Below are positions 47,176 to 58,785 of a DNA stretch of 64,000 bases, piece by piece; position 1 is the first letter of the stretch, and every line of letters starts with the position of its first letter. A program made the translations under genes and the position numbers. Below the pieces are notes generated by a model. That model was not told where the DNA came from, made no database searches, and worked only from the letters and a program-made list of their open reading frames with translations. The stretch spans positions 1,610,550-1,674,549 of the forward strand of contig NZ_LT960614.1 of assembly GCF_900231165.1 (NCBI RefSeq), in the 5' to 3' direction. The DNA comes from Hartmannibacter diazotrophicus (GTDB taxonomy: Bacteria; Pseudomonadota; Alphaproteobacteria; Rhizobiales; Pleomorphomonadaceae).

Positions 47176-47562
47176 TCAAAATCTAATATCGGGAAACTTG
47201 TGTGCAACAGCTTCATCTGCTGTTGCCCGTATTCTCGTCTCTGCATCCGCTCTACCAGCCCGCAGCTTCCCGCCAATCGCAAAGCTCCCCAACCCCGGCA
47301 ACTCGAAAGTTGCAGCTCCGCAATGACGCCCGAGATTAACGTTGCGACCGAGTGGCCAAGTAATCCACCAGTAGTTCAGGCATGCAGGTTGACCATCGGT
47401 GTCTGCGGCAAGGAAGACCTCCCCGGAAAGATTTATTTCCCAGTAGACATCAACATTCTGTCCGGGATGGACCCAAATCGTCTCATACTCCGCTGCCCGC
47501 GCTGCAGCAGGTGAAAGCGCTACTGCTGTCAGCAGAAGAAATGTGGACATGTTTAAGTGCAT
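47176..47562 (-). CDS. Secreted protein of unknown function (first gene of small operon)
   Basis: The product is about 128 aa from an ATG at 47562. ATGs at 47619 and 47550 are also in frame. The signal peptide is MSTFLLLTAVALSPAAARAA with cleavage near ARAA-EYE. The mature part looks beta-rich, with WVHPGQNVDVYWEINLSGEV and two cysteines (QPACLNYWW and GRHCGAATFELPG). The C-terminus is helical and charged. It leads a three-gene leftward operon of exported proteins. No family recognised. Confidence 0.68.
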   Translation of the reverse strand: MHLNMSTFLLLTAVALSPAAARAAEYETIWVHPGQNVDVYWEINLSGEVFLAADTDGQPACLNYWWITWPLGRNVNLGRHCGAATFELPGLGSFAIGGKLRAGRADAETRIRATADEAVAHKFPDIRF

Positions 47563-47619
47563 GACCGACAACCCACTTGTCGACTGCAATTTTGAAGAGA
47601 GTGTATCAGACTTTTGCAT

Positions 47620-48181
47620 GCAAGTTAAGGATTAATACAGTCCGGGCCAGACGGAAGATAATCGCAACCAAAAAACGACGCGACAACTCGCAATCAGTAG
47701 ACATAATTGGTCAGCGTCGGAAATTTTCCTGTTTGCAGGTCCTAAGTCGAGCAGCGCGTCAAACCGGCATTGCAGGACATTCAAGCTGCAACGTCCCATG
47801 GGAGCAGATCAATATTCATCGATCAACAGCATCAGCATGGATGTCTAGCGCGACTCTTAAGTTTTTATGTATGTTTTAGCCATTAAGATCGATAAACGAT
47901 CAGAAATATTAGATCATTAAGCGATGTACTCTCAGTACAAATCAGGTTTCGACATACTTAGATAATTCTCTGACCTGCCTTTGGGGCCCTTGGATCAGTT
48001 TGTCTCACCGCCATTCTTTTCAGGCTAGCGCACCGCGTTACAACCACCCACGATTTCCCAATCCGCCGCACTAGGCATTGTCACATGGCTCGGCTATGTA
48101 GGTGCCCGAATAAGGACGAGGGTCGCAGCACACCTCCGGCTTTGCGGCTTCCGTCGGAACGGGTGGACAAGGAGCCATTGA
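47620..48181. other. A+T-rich intergenic region upstream of eno
   Basis: These 560 bp have no convincing gene. The A+T-rich part (about 47860-47960) probably contains promoters for the leftward secreted-protein operon and for eno. A rightward frame at 47577-47879 is rich in Arg, Lys and Ser with no family features, so I treat it as chance. Composition shifts back to the high G+C of eno near 48050. Confidence 0.55.
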
Positions 48182-49456
<1,275 letters not shown>

Positions 49457-49485
49457 TTGGCGGCATCAGGCCAGTGACATGAGAA

Positions 49486-49518
49486 AGAGCGGCGGGGGAA
49501 ACCTCGCCGCTCTTTTTG
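49486..49518 (+). terminator. Rho-independent terminator of eno
   Basis: A 9-bp stem AGAGCGGCG / CGCCGCTCT is followed by TTTTT, 30 bp after the eno stop. Confidence 0.9.
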
Positions 49519-49531
49519 TCTTTCCCTACAA

Positions 49532-49614
49532 CGTCATGGTCCGCGCAGGCGGACCATCCACGACAATGATGTCAGGAGGCTATCGTGGATCCTCCGCCTT
49601 CGCGGAGGATGACG
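49532..49614. repeat. Paired-arm palindromic element D (short form, arms diverged with compensation)
   Basis: Arms at 49532-49563 and 49583-49614 are inverted copies of 32 bp with a 19-bp centre. They differ at several positions, yet each arm keeps its own hairpin: TGGTCCGC / GCGGACCA in the left arm and ATCCTCCGC / GCGGAGGAT in the right. It belongs to the same family as the elements at 2795, 7589 and 58531. Confidence 0.85.
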
Positions 49615-49668
49615 ACTCCAGTGTCATCCAGCGCATAACACCGCCGCTGCGGCCGCCGGCCGGCCGCG

Positions 49669-50664
49669 TCAGAGCGCGTTATCCAGAAAATACCACTGGT
49701 CGAGATGGTCAAGGATGATCGGCTCGATCAGGCCGTTGAGGAAGATGACATCCTCCATGAGCCGCTGGCCGGGATTGTCCGTCGCGGGCAGGTCGATGAC
49801 ATGATCGCCGCGCGCGACAAAACGGCAGCCCTCCGTCCGCTCGGCATGGAAGACGGCGATCCTTGCGCCCGAATGGCGGGCAAGGCGCACGGCGACCGAA
49901 AGGTTGCCGCCAAGATGCGGTTCCCGATGGAAGAAGGGCGCCATGACCTCGTAGTCGAAGCCCTCATCGCAGAAGATGATGATGGTCTCGCCGGCCTTGA
50001 GATAGCGCAACGCCGGCCGCGCGCCCTTTGCGCCCGGCGGCAAGGTTCTCAGGCCGAACTTCGCTCGAACCGTTTCCGCGATGTGGGTCCGGGCCCGGCT
50101 CTTCTGCGGCATGTAGATGTCGTAGGGCGAGATGCCGAGCGACAGGATGGCCGGGGCGAGCACTTCCCAGTTGCCGATGTGGAGCCCGACGAGGACGAGC
50201 GGTCCGGCTTTCGCCGCAGCGATGATTGGCTCCATGCTGGCCCGGTCGATCGTAATGCGGCCTTCATCCATCAGCCGGTGAATGACGGAGAACTCCAGCA
50301 TCAGGCGGCCCTGGTTGTCCCAGTTCCGCATCAGGGTGTCTTCCACCTCGGCCTCGCTCCAGTCCGGCTTCAGGCGTTTGAGGTTGGCGCGAGCCCGAGC
50401 CTCGGCTTCCTTGTGGAAACGGGGGGCCATGAAGCGCCCAAGCCAGGCGCCGATGCGCGAGCAGGTTTCGCTCGGCAGCAGCTTCAGGCCGTAATGGACG
50501 GCATAGTCGAGGCCGTTATAGAAATTGTCGCGGACATGATAATTGTAGAAGGCGCGGCGCTTGGCGCCATCGCCGAAAAGATCGGCAAGGGGAGGCGGCT
50601 GCGGCGCTTCATAGACCCAGGCCTTTCGTCCTTCCAGCTTTGTATCCCGATCCTTGGTGCGCAT
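49669..50664 (-). CDS. Lipid A/LpxL-type lysophospholipid acyltransferase family protein
   Basis: The product is 331 aa. It fits the LpxL/HtrB (LABLAT) acyltransferase superfamily: an N-terminal region followed by EARARANLKRLKPDWSEAEV, the active-site-like LHIGNWEVLAPA (His...Glu), and GETIIIFCDEGFDYEV. No obvious N-terminal membrane helix was seen. It begins 9 bp after the P450 stop and is probably co-transcribed with it. It may acylate lipid A or another envelope lipid; the acceptor is unknown. Confidence 0.82.
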   Translation of the reverse strand: MRTKDRDTKLEGRKAWVYEAPQPPPLADLFGDGAKRRAFYNYHVRDNFYNGLDYAVHYGLKLLPSETCSRIGAWLGRFMAPRFHKEAEARARANLKRLKPDWSEAEVEDTLMRNWDNQGRLMLEFSVIHRLMDEGRITIDRASMEPIIAAAKAGPLVLVGLHIGNWEVLAPAILSLGISPYDIYMPQKSRARTHIAETVRAKFGLRTLPPGAKGARPALRYLKAGETIIIFCDEGFDYEVMAPFFHREPHLGGNLSVAVRLARHSGARIAVFHAERTEGCRFVARGDHVIDLPATDNPGQRLMEDVIFLNGLIEPIILDHLDQWYFLDNAL

Positions 50665-50673
50665 TAAAAAGCC

Positions 50674-52119
50674 TCAGCGCGGCGTGATGGTGACGGGAAG
50701 GCCGCCGGCAGGACGCAGCGTCAGCCGGCAGACGGGCGAGGCGTGGAAGCCGTCGGCAACGCGCACCTTGAAGCGCTGGGCCAGCGTCGCAAGGCAGAGG
50801 ATCGATTCCGTCAGGCCGAATTGCAGCCCGGCGCAGATGCGCGGCCCGGCCGCGAAGGGCACGTAGGTGTAGGGCGTGGGCCGCCGGTCGAGGAAGCGTT
50901 CCGGCATGAAGCGGTTGGGCTCCTCCCAAAGATCGGGGCTGCGGTGCAGGAGCCACGGCACGACGATCACCAGCGAGGCGGGCTGCACGTCGATGTCGCC
51001 CAGCTTGTCGGCCTCGCGCGCCTGCCGGCCAAGGATCGGCACCGGTGGGTAAAGCCTCAGCGTTTCCTCGATGACGGCGCGGCAATAGTCGAGTTGAGGC
51101 ACGTCCTCCACAGTCGGGGCGCGGTCGCCGCAGACCCTGGCGATTTCCTCCAGCATCTTCTCTTCGGCCCAGGGCGCGGAACTGATCAGATACCAGGCCC
51201 AGGTCAGCGTCGCGGCCGTCGTCTCGTGGCCGGCCATGAAGATCGTGGCCGCCTCGTTGCGCATGGCCTCCTTGTCGAGCTTCAGATTCGGATTGCGCCG
51301 CGTGCGCCGGACCATGATGTCGATCATCGCGTCCTGGTCGCCCTTGCCGGCAAGGTGCTGGTCGACGACCCGGTCGATGACCTTGTGGATACGCGCGACG
51401 GAGGCCTTGAGCTTGGGCGTGCGCCAGATTGGCAAACCATCGTCGAAGCCGACGAAATAACCGATGTTGATGGAATCGATGAGCTTCTGGTAGCCGGAAA
51501 AGCCCTCGATCACCTCCTTGGCGCTGTCGGCGCCAAGGTCGTTGCCGAAGGCCGTGCGCGATATGATCTCCGCCGTCAGCGCCGCCATTTCATAGAGCGC
51601 GTTGACGGTCGCGCCGGGCTCAAGATGCGACCAGCGCAGCGCCATCTCGGCGGTGACGCTTTCCATGACCTTGCCGAAGACGGGCAGGCGGTTCTTGTGC
51701 ACGATGTTGGAGACGAGAGGCCGGCGGTGCTGCCAGGTCTCGCCGTCGGAAATGAACAGGCCGTCGCCGAGCAGGAACTCCAGCGCCCGGCGCATCTGCG
51801 GCGTCTTGCGCTCGTAGTTCTCGTGGTTCGCCGCCATCACCTGCTTCACGCTTTCCGGCGCGTTCACGACGATGATCTGGCGGCCGAGAATGCTGATCTG
51901 GGAATTTTGGCCGGCGTAGTCCGACTGGCGCCAGACCTCGAGGAAATCGCGGCGCGCCTGAAGCAGCAGCTTGAGATGGCCCCGCTCGCCCTCGAAGGGC
52001 CGTGGATGGGCGGCAACGAGATAGTCCTCGCCGATCTCTTCCAAGGTCTGCGGCGATGGTCCGGCGATCTTTGCAAGCAATGACAACGAAACGGCTTCCC
52101 GGCGGCCTGAGAGCGGCAT
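50674..52119 (-). CDS. Cytochrome P450
   Basis: The product is 481 aa from the ATG at 52119. P450 hallmarks are the I-helix oxygen site MAGHETTAATL, the K-helix EETLRLYPPVP (ExxR), and the heme loop FAAGPRICAGLQFG with axial Cys429. It is soluble, without an N-terminal anchor. No ferredoxin or reductase gene is adjacent. Its partner gene is the LpxL-like acyltransferase 9 bp downstream, which hints at a lipid or fatty-acid substrate. The long open frame upstream of 52119 is not P450-like; no strong ribosome binding site fixes the start. Confidence 0.9.
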   Translation of the reverse strand: MPLSGRREAVSLSLLAKIAGPSPQTLEEIGEDYLVAAHPRPFEGERGHLKLLLQARRDFLEVWRQSDYAGQNSQISILGRQIIVVNAPESVKQVMAANHENYERKTPQMRRALEFLLGDGLFISDGETWQHRRPLVSNIVHKNRLPVFGKVMESVTAEMALRWSHLEPGATVNALYEMAALTAEIISRTAFGNDLGADSAKEVIEGFSGYQKLIDSINIGYFVGFDDGLPIWRTPKLKASVARIHKVIDRVVDQHLAGKGDQDAMIDIMVRRTRRNPNLKLDKEAMRNEAATIFMAGHETTAATLTWAWYLISSAPWAEEKMLEEIARVCGDRAPTVEDVPQLDYCRAVIEETLRLYPPVPILGRQAREADKLGDIDVQPASLVIVVPWLLHRSPDLWEEPNRFMPERFLDRRPTPYTYVPFAAGPRICAGLQFGLTESILCLATLAQRFKVRVADGFHASPVCRLTLRPAGGLPVTITPR

Positions 52120-52279
52120 CACGCGATCACTGCAAGAAGACAGGTTGCAGGAGGAGGCCGCTCGAATCCCATGACGATGGAGCGGCTCGGTTGTCCCAAA
52201 AAACAACGACCCGCGCAACGTCGGAAAACAACGTGCACGCCGCGCTGGCATCGGGCGTTGCGGCGTCGGGCGTTTGGGC

Positions 52280-53590
52280 TCAGGCGGATGCGGTCGGGCG
52301 CTCGACGCAGAAGAGCAGGCCGTGGATTTCCTCGCCGAGTTCATAGCGGAGCCTCGGATACTCGATCGTGACGACGTCGAGACCGGCGGCTTGCGCGCTG
52401 TCGCGGATATGGCTTTCGCGGTGGCTGAACCGTCCCGACAGCAGCATCCGGTGAGGATCGTCTCCCTCATCCCGCAGATGCTCGACGGTTGCGACAAGCC
52501 GGGCCCCCGGCTTCAGCGCATGCGCGGCGGCGGTCATGAAGTCGTCGAGGGGGCCGAAATAGCACAGCGTGTCGGCGCAGGTCGCAAGATCGAGAGAACC
52601 GGCGGGAAGGGACAGGAGATGGGCCACAAGCTCGCCCTCCTGCAGTGAATCGTAAAGGTCCCGTCCGCTCGCCATGCGCAGCATGCCCGCGGAGAGGTCG
52701 ACGCCCGAAAGCCGCTCGGCGAGGGGCCGCAGTTCGATGCCGCAAAGGCCGGTGCCGCAACCAAGGTCGAGCACGTTGGCGAACTTCGTGTCATCCGGAT
52801 GCAGCCTGCGGACAAGATCCACGATCAACTGCGGCGCCTGGTAGTCGATCCGCGCCAGCACCTCGTCGAAGCTTTCCGAGAAGTCGTCGAAATGTTCGCG
52901 GATATAGGCGTCGGTGGCCCTGGGCAACGTCCGCCCTTCGAGGACGGCGAGAAGAAACTGCCCAGCCTCATCCTCGGGATGCTGCGAGAGGTGATAGCCG
53001 AGAACCTTGGATGCAAGCTCGGGCCGGCCGAGTTTCGGCAGCATGGTGATATGCCACATCGGCGAGGGATTGCGTTGATATCCGCCGACGCGAAGACAGG
53101 TCTCAAGACAGTCTGCCGCCTTGTCGTGTTCGCCGAGGCACATGTGGCAGACGGCGAGATTGTGCAGCACGGTGACCGACTTCGGGAACGACTGACGGGC
53201 GGCGGTCAGCACGCTGATGGCGTCTTCGATACGTCCGCAATTGCGCAGGCAGGCGCCGGAGTTCGCCCAGGCCTCTTCATTCGCCGGGTCAAGTTCGTTG
53301 GCCCGGGTATAGGCCTTGAAGGCCTCGTCGAACCGTCTCTTCGACATGAGAACGTTGCCGAAATTGACCAGGGCATAGGGGTTGTCGGGATTGATGCGAA
53401 GGGCCTCTTCGAGCACTTCAAGCGCATCGTCCATCCTGCCGTGCTGGGCCAGCAGAAGCCCGACGAGGCTCATTGCATCCGGATGGTTCGGATCCTCCGA
53501 GAGGACGGCCTTGTAGCATGCGATCGCCGTGGCGAAGTCGTGCTTCTGATGAGCGCGCATGCCGTCCTGCAGACGTTCGTCGATGGACAT
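52280..53590 (-). CDS. TPR-repeat protein with C-terminal SAM-dependent methyltransferase domain
   Basis: The product is 436 aa. Residues about 1-200 are tetratricopeptide repeats (ALEVLEEALRINPDNPYALV and FKAYTRANELDPANEEAWAN). Residues about 270-436 are a class I methyltransferase with the SAM motif NVLDLGCGTGLCGIEL and the acidic post-motif LSGVDLSAGML. A GAGGGACG site precedes the ATG at 53590. Similar TPR-methyltransferase fusions are known; targets are not. It sits alone between the P450 pair and ftsB. Confidence 0.9.
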   Translation of the reverse strand: MSIDERLQDGMRAHQKHDFATAIACYKAVLSEDPNHPDAMSLVGLLLAQHGRMDDALEVLEEALRINPDNPYALVNFGNVLMSKRRFDEAFKAYTRANELDPANEEAWANSGACLRNCGRIEDAISVLTAARQSFPKSVTVLHNLAVCHMCLGEHDKAADCLETCLRVGGYQRNPSPMWHITMLPKLGRPELASKVLGYHLSQHPEDEAGQFLLAVLEGRTLPRATDAYIREHFDDFSESFDEVLARIDYQAPQLIVDLVRRLHPDDTKFANVLDLGCGTGLCGIELRPLAERLSGVDLSAGMLRMASGRDLYDSLQEGELVAHLLSLPAGSLDLATCADTLCYFGPLDDFMTAAAHALKPGARLVATVEHLRDEGDDPHRMLLSGRFSHRESHIRDSAQAAGLDVVTIEYPRLRYELGEEIHGLLFCVERPTASA

Positions 53591-53995
53591 TGTCCCGTCC
53601 CTCCGTGCTCTTCGGTCGGCAGGACAAGGATTTGCGGATCCCCCCGAATGCCGCCGCCGGTTCGCTACACATTCGGTCGAAACACCGCGCGAAGTCCACC
53701 GGCCTGCCAAGGAAAATTGGGCCTGGGCGGCAATTCGGTCCGGCGGACTGTCTTGGCTGGCGCGTGTGATGCGTGGCAAGGAAGACCGGCCAGTACCGGG
53801 GCAGGGCGCGCCGATCGCCCGATTTTCCGGGGAAGACCCGCCGCCGCCAGCAGGCACGACAACATTGCGTGGTCACTTTCTCAAAAGCTAACCGCCTGTT
53901 TACCGTGATCGTGCACGATTCGCCCATTCTGTCGGATGGTTCGCCTTGCGGCGGATAACCCGGTCAAACCGCATGTTTCAGGCTTTTGCTGTATC
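53591..53995. other. Intergenic region between divergent TPR-methyltransferase and ftsB genes
   Basis: These 405 bp contain no convincing gene. Frames on both strands there are shadow-like, with Arg/Pro/Ser-rich translations. It should hold the two divergent promoters. The right end (about 53875-53940) is slightly A+T-richer and is the likelier ftsB promoter area. No repeat or terminator was seen. Confidence 0.5.
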
Positions 53996-54325
53996 ATGAG
54001 TTCCATGGCGACCCGCCAGTATCGGCCTTCTCCCTTCCGCCGCCTGGCTCTTCCGGCGGTGGCGGCGGTCTTTCTGGGGTATTTCACCTATCACGCCTTT
54101 CATGGCGAATATGGCATCGCAGGCCGGGCCCAGACCGAGAGCCGGGCAACGCAGCTGCGCGCCGAACTCGATCGCCTGAAGCGCGAGCGCACCGAAATGG
54201 AAAAGCGCGTCAGCATGCTGAGCGGCAAGACGCTCGACCAGGACCTACTCGATCTGCATGCGCGCGACGCCCTGAATTTCGTCGATCCGAACGACCTGGT
54301 GATCCTTCGTCCCAAGGCGAAATGA
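53996..54325 (+). CDS. ftsB: FtsB/DivIC-type septum formation initiator
   Basis: The product is 109 aa (or 106 aa from the ATG at 54005). It has a short cytoplasmic tail, one membrane helix (LALPAVAAVFLGYFTYHAFHG) and a periplasmic coiled coil (SRATQLRAELDRLKRERTEM). This is the layout of FtsB, which joins FtsL and FtsQ in the divisome. In rhizobia this gene lies between eno and pdhA; here it keeps its place upstream of pdhA. Confidence 0.88.
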   Translation: MSSMATRQYRPSPFRRLALPAVAAVFLGYFTYHAFHGEYGIAGRAQTESRATQLRAELDRLKRERTEMEKRVSMLSGKTLDQDLLDLHARDALNFVDPNDLVILRPKAK

Positions 54326-54536
54326 GGCTGGGTCGAAACTGGAAGCGAGTTAATTCAAATATTTAAACTGAAATTCAGTTAAAATACCAAAGTCGTTGTT
54401 TTTTCAGAGAGTTGCGACTTTTGCATGGGCGCTATGCTCTCCATTTTATGGCTTGGATTGATCAGACGAGTGGGCTAACGTCCCCTCCAGTTCTTACGCG
54501 GACGACAAGTCGGCGAATAAAGAAGGGGAGGGCCAA

Positions 54537-55598
54537 ATGGCCGTACGTGCAACCGCCCAGAAGCGAGGACGTTCCCGTACCTCTGCTGCGGCAGCCACCA
54601 GCACCACCACTAAGAACGCAGCACCCGAACTCGCCAAGCTTTCCAAGGAAGAAGAGCTCAAGGCCTATCACGACATGCTCCTCATCCGCAGGTTTGAGGA
54701 GAAGGCCGGCCAGCTCTACGGCATGGGCCTGATCGGCGGCTTCTGTCATCTCTACATCGGCCAGGAAGCGGTTGTCGTCGGCATGCAGATGTGCGTCGTC
54801 GAAGGCGTGGACCAGGTCGTCACCAGCTACCGCGATCACGGCCACATGCTGGCCACCGGCATGGACCCGAAGGGCGTCATGGCCGAGCTGACCGGCCGCC
54901 AGGGAGGCTACTCCAAGGGCAAGGGCGGCTCGATGCACATGTTCAGCCGCGAGAAGCAGTTCTTCGGCGGCCACGGCATCGTCGGCGCCCAGGTGCCGAT
55001 CGCGACGGGCCTTGCCTTCGCCAACAAATACCGCGGCTCGGATACGGTCTCGATGGCCTATTTCGGCGATGGCGCCGCGAACCAGGGCCAGATCTACGAG
55101 AGCTTCAATATGGCCGAGCTGTGGAAACTGCCGGTCATTTTTATTTGCGAGAACAACAAATACGCCATGGGCACGTCGGTGAACCGCGCCTCCGCGCAGA
55201 CCGACTTCTCCAAGCGCGGCATTTCCTTCTCCATTCCCGGCGAGCAGGTCGACGGCATGGATGTGCGGGCGGTCAAGGCCGCCGGCGAGCGCGCCGTCAA
55301 ATGGTGCCGCGAGGGCAACGGGCCCTATATCCTTGAAATGCAGACCTACCGCTATCGCGGTCACTCGATGTCCGACCCGGCGAAATACCGCTCCAAGGAC
55401 GAGGTGCAGAAGATGCGCACCGAGCATGATCCGATCGAGCAGGTTCGCCTGCGGCTCATCGAGAACGGATGGGCTGGCGAGGACGAGTTGAAGTCCATCG
55501 ACAAGAACGTGCGCGCGGTTGTCGCCGATGCAGCCGACTTCGCAAGCGTCGATCCGGAGCCCGATCCCACGGAACTCTGGACGGATATTCTGAGATAA
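54537..55598 (+). CDS. pdhA: Pyruvate dehydrogenase E1 component, alpha subunit
   Basis: The product is 353 aa. It has an Ala/Thr-rich N-terminal extension, then [20 protein letters not shown] and the thiamine pyrophosphate motif [20 protein letters not shown]. Phosphorylation-loop residues of the family are in [20 protein letters not shown]. It works with PdhB to decarboxylate pyruvate and acetylate the E2 lipoyl arm. It starts a locus running pdhA-pdhB-pdhC-lpd-lipA. TTGCGA at 54412 and TATGCT at 54433 are a possible, weakly spaced promoter. Confidence 0.98.
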   Translation: MAVRATAQKRGRSRTSAAAATSTTTKNAAPELAKLSKEEELKAYHDMLLIRRFEEKAGQLYGMGLIGGFCHLYIGQEAVVVGMQMCVVEGVDQVVTSYRDHGHMLATGMDPKGVMAELTGRQGGYSKGKGGSMHMFSREKQFFGGHGIVGAQVPIATGLAFANKYRGSDTVSMAYFGDGAANQGQIYESFNMAELWKLPVIFICENNKYAMGTSVNRASAQTDFSKRGISFSIPGEQVDGMDVRAVKAAGERAVKWCREGNGPYILEMQTYRYRGHSMSDPAKYRSKDEVQKMRTEHDPIEQVRLRLIENGWAGEDELKSIDKNVRAVVADAADFASVDPEPDPTELWTDILR

Positions 55599-55615
55599 TC
55601 GGGGAGGATACGTCG

Positions 55616-57031
<1,416 letters not shown>

Positions 57032-57045
57032 CGGGGGAGGATAAC

Positions 57046-58398
57046 ATGCCGATCAATATTCTGATGCCGGCCCTCTCGCCGACCATGGAGAAGGGCAACC
57101 TTGCCAAGTGGCTCGTCAAGGAAGGCGACACCATCTCCGCCGGTGACGTGATTGCCGAGATCGAGACCGACAAGGCGACGATGGAGGTCGAGGCCGTCGA
57201 CGAGGGCACGATCGCCAAGATCGTGATCCCCGAGGGCACCTCCGACGTTCCGGTCAACGACCTGATCGCGATCCTGGCCGAGGAAGGCGAGGACGTCAGC
57301 GCTGCCGCAAGCGGCGGCGGCGCGGCCCCGGCTCCCAAGGCCGAGGCAGCGCCTGCGCCAGCGGCTGCCCCCGAACCGGCCAAGGCCGAGCCCGCACCGG
57401 CGCCCGCTCCGGTGGCTGCCGGTCCGGCACCGTCGGCCAACGGCGAGGCCCGCATCTTCGCCTCGCCGCTCGCCCGCCGCGTTGCCAAGGAAAAGGGCCT
57501 CGACCTTGCCGCCATCGCCGGCTCCGGCCCGCATGGCCGCATCGTTCTGAAGGATGTCGAAAGCGCCAAGCCGGGTGCCAAGCCCGCCGCCGCGCCTGCT
57601 GCGGCACCTGCGCCCGCAGCGACGGCTGCCCCGGAGGCTTCCAAGGTTTCGGCTCCGCCATCCGACGACGCGATCCTGAAGCTCTTCGCCGAGGGCTCCT
57701 ACGATCTCGTGCCGCACGACAGCATGCGCAAGGTGATCGCCAAGCGCATGACCGAGGCCCGCCAGCAGGTGCCGGCCTTCTACATCACGGTCGACTGCAT
57801 GATCGACGACCTGCTCGCCTTGCGCGCGCAGCTCAACAAGGACGCGCCGGAAGTGGGTGGCAAGCCCGCCTACAAGCTCTCGGTCAACGACATGGTGATC
57901 AAGGCGATGGCGATGGCCTACAAGGCCATTCCCGATGCCAACGTCTCCTGGACCGAAAGCGCCATGATCAAGCACCGCAACGTCGACATCGGCGTCGCCA
58001 CCGTGCTGCCGGATCGCGGCCTCATCACGCCAATCCTGCGCCGGACCGAGGAAAAGACACTGTCGGTCATCTCCAACGAGATGAAGGATCTGGCCAAGCG
58101 GGCGCGCGAGCGCAAGCTGAAGCCCGAAGAGTATCAGGGCGGCACGACGGCGATCTCCAACCTCGGCATGTTCGGGGTGAAGGACTTCACCGCCGTGATC
58201 AACCCGCCACACGCCTCGATCCTGGCGGTCGGCGCCGGCGAGCAGCGCCCGGTCGTCAAGAACGGCGAGCTTGCCGTCGCGACGGTCATGAGCATCACGC
58301 TCACCTCCGACCACCGCTGCCTCGACGGCGCTCTCTCGGCCGAACTCATCGGATTGATCAAGGGCTATATCGAAAAGCCGATGTCGATGCTGGTGTGA
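57046..58398 (+). CDS. pdhC: Dihydrolipoyl acetyltransferase (E2 of pyruvate dehydrogenase)
   Basis: The product is 450 aa. An N-terminal lipoyl domain ([17 protein letters not shown], nearly identical to that of PdhB) is followed by an Ala/Pro linker and an E3-binding domain ([20 protein letters not shown]). The catalytic domain has the [14 protein letters not shown] active site. It transfers the acetyl group to CoA and forms the complex core. It starts 14 bp after pdhB. A hairpin and a repeat element follow before lpd. Confidence 0.98.
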   Translation: MPINILMPALSPTMEKGNLAKWLVKEGDTISAGDVIAEIETDKATMEVEAVDEGTIAKIVIPEGTSDVPVNDLIAILAEEGEDVSAAASGGGAAPAPKAEAAPAPAAAPEPAKAEPAPAPAPVAAGPAPSANGEARIFASPLARRVAKEKGLDLAAIAGSGPHGRIVLKDVESAKPGAKPAAAPAAAPAPAATAAPEASKVSAPPSDDAILKLFAEGSYDLVPHDSMRKVIAKRMTEARQQVPAFYITVDCMIDDLLALRAQLNKDAPEVGGKPAYKLSVNDMVIKAMAMAYKAIPDANVSWTESAMIKHRNVDIGVATVLPDRGLITPILRRTEEKTLSVISNEMKDLAKRARERKLKPEEYQGGTTAISNLGMFGVKDFTAVINPPHASILAVGAGEQRPVVKNGELAVATVMSITLTSDHRCLDGALSAELIGLIKGYIEKPMSMLV

Positions 58399-58411
58399 AA
58401 ATCACTGTAGG

Positions 58412-58440
58412 GGAGCATGGCGGAGTTTCCGCCATACTCC
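58412..58440 (+). terminator. Hairpin after pdhC
   Basis: GGAG-C-ATGGCGGA (58412-58424) pairs with TCCGCCAT-A-CTCC (58428-58440), with one internal mismatch and a three-base loop. There is no T-tract, so it could limit 3' decay or reduce read-through into lpd rather than terminate fully. Confidence 0.5.
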
Positions 58441-58530
58441 ACCTCGTTCGCTTTGCCGATGAAATGAAATCCGGGTGAGGCGGATTTCTGTACTGGCTCC
58501 GGCATCTCCTCCAGTTTGACGCTTCCATCG

Positions 58531-58688
58531 TCGTCATCCCCGCGAAAGCGGGGACCCAGCGATCGGCAAGGGAAGGCGCAGATGGAGACGTTGGCACCAG
58601 TGTCATCTGCAAAGGATGAGGGCAGACAGATGCGCGGCCGAGCTCGTCAGAGTGGCGGGCTGGGTCCCCGCTTTCGCGGGGATGACGA
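58531..58688. repeat. Paired-arm palindromic element C (30-bp perfect inverted arms)
   Basis: Arms at 58531-58560 and 58659-58688 are perfect reverse complements. Each holds a local hairpin TCCCCGC / GCGGGGA around GAA or its complement. The 98-bp centre has no clear coding. It lies in the gap between pdhC and lpd, 97 bp upstream of a GIY-YIG nuclease gene. It is the same family as the elements at 2795, 7589 and 49532 and closest in sequence to 7589. Confidence 0.87.
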
Positions 58689-58785
58689 ATACGGAATTGT
58701 TGCCATCCGGGCTGCCGGAAAAATGACGGCGACGGAGTGTTTCTGTCCGCGGTCTCGGACAATACGGTAGGAACCGAAACGACGC

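Noticed and set aside
47577-47879. A 100-codon forward frame in the A+T-rich gap upstream of eno
   Set aside because: Its composition is basic and Ser-rich, it lacks a ribosome binding site, and it overlaps the start of the secreted-protein operon. Judged chance.
58531-58688. Possible CRISPR array at the palindromic elements
   Set aside because: Each site has only two inverted, not direct, repeats and one centre, and no cas genes are in the window.
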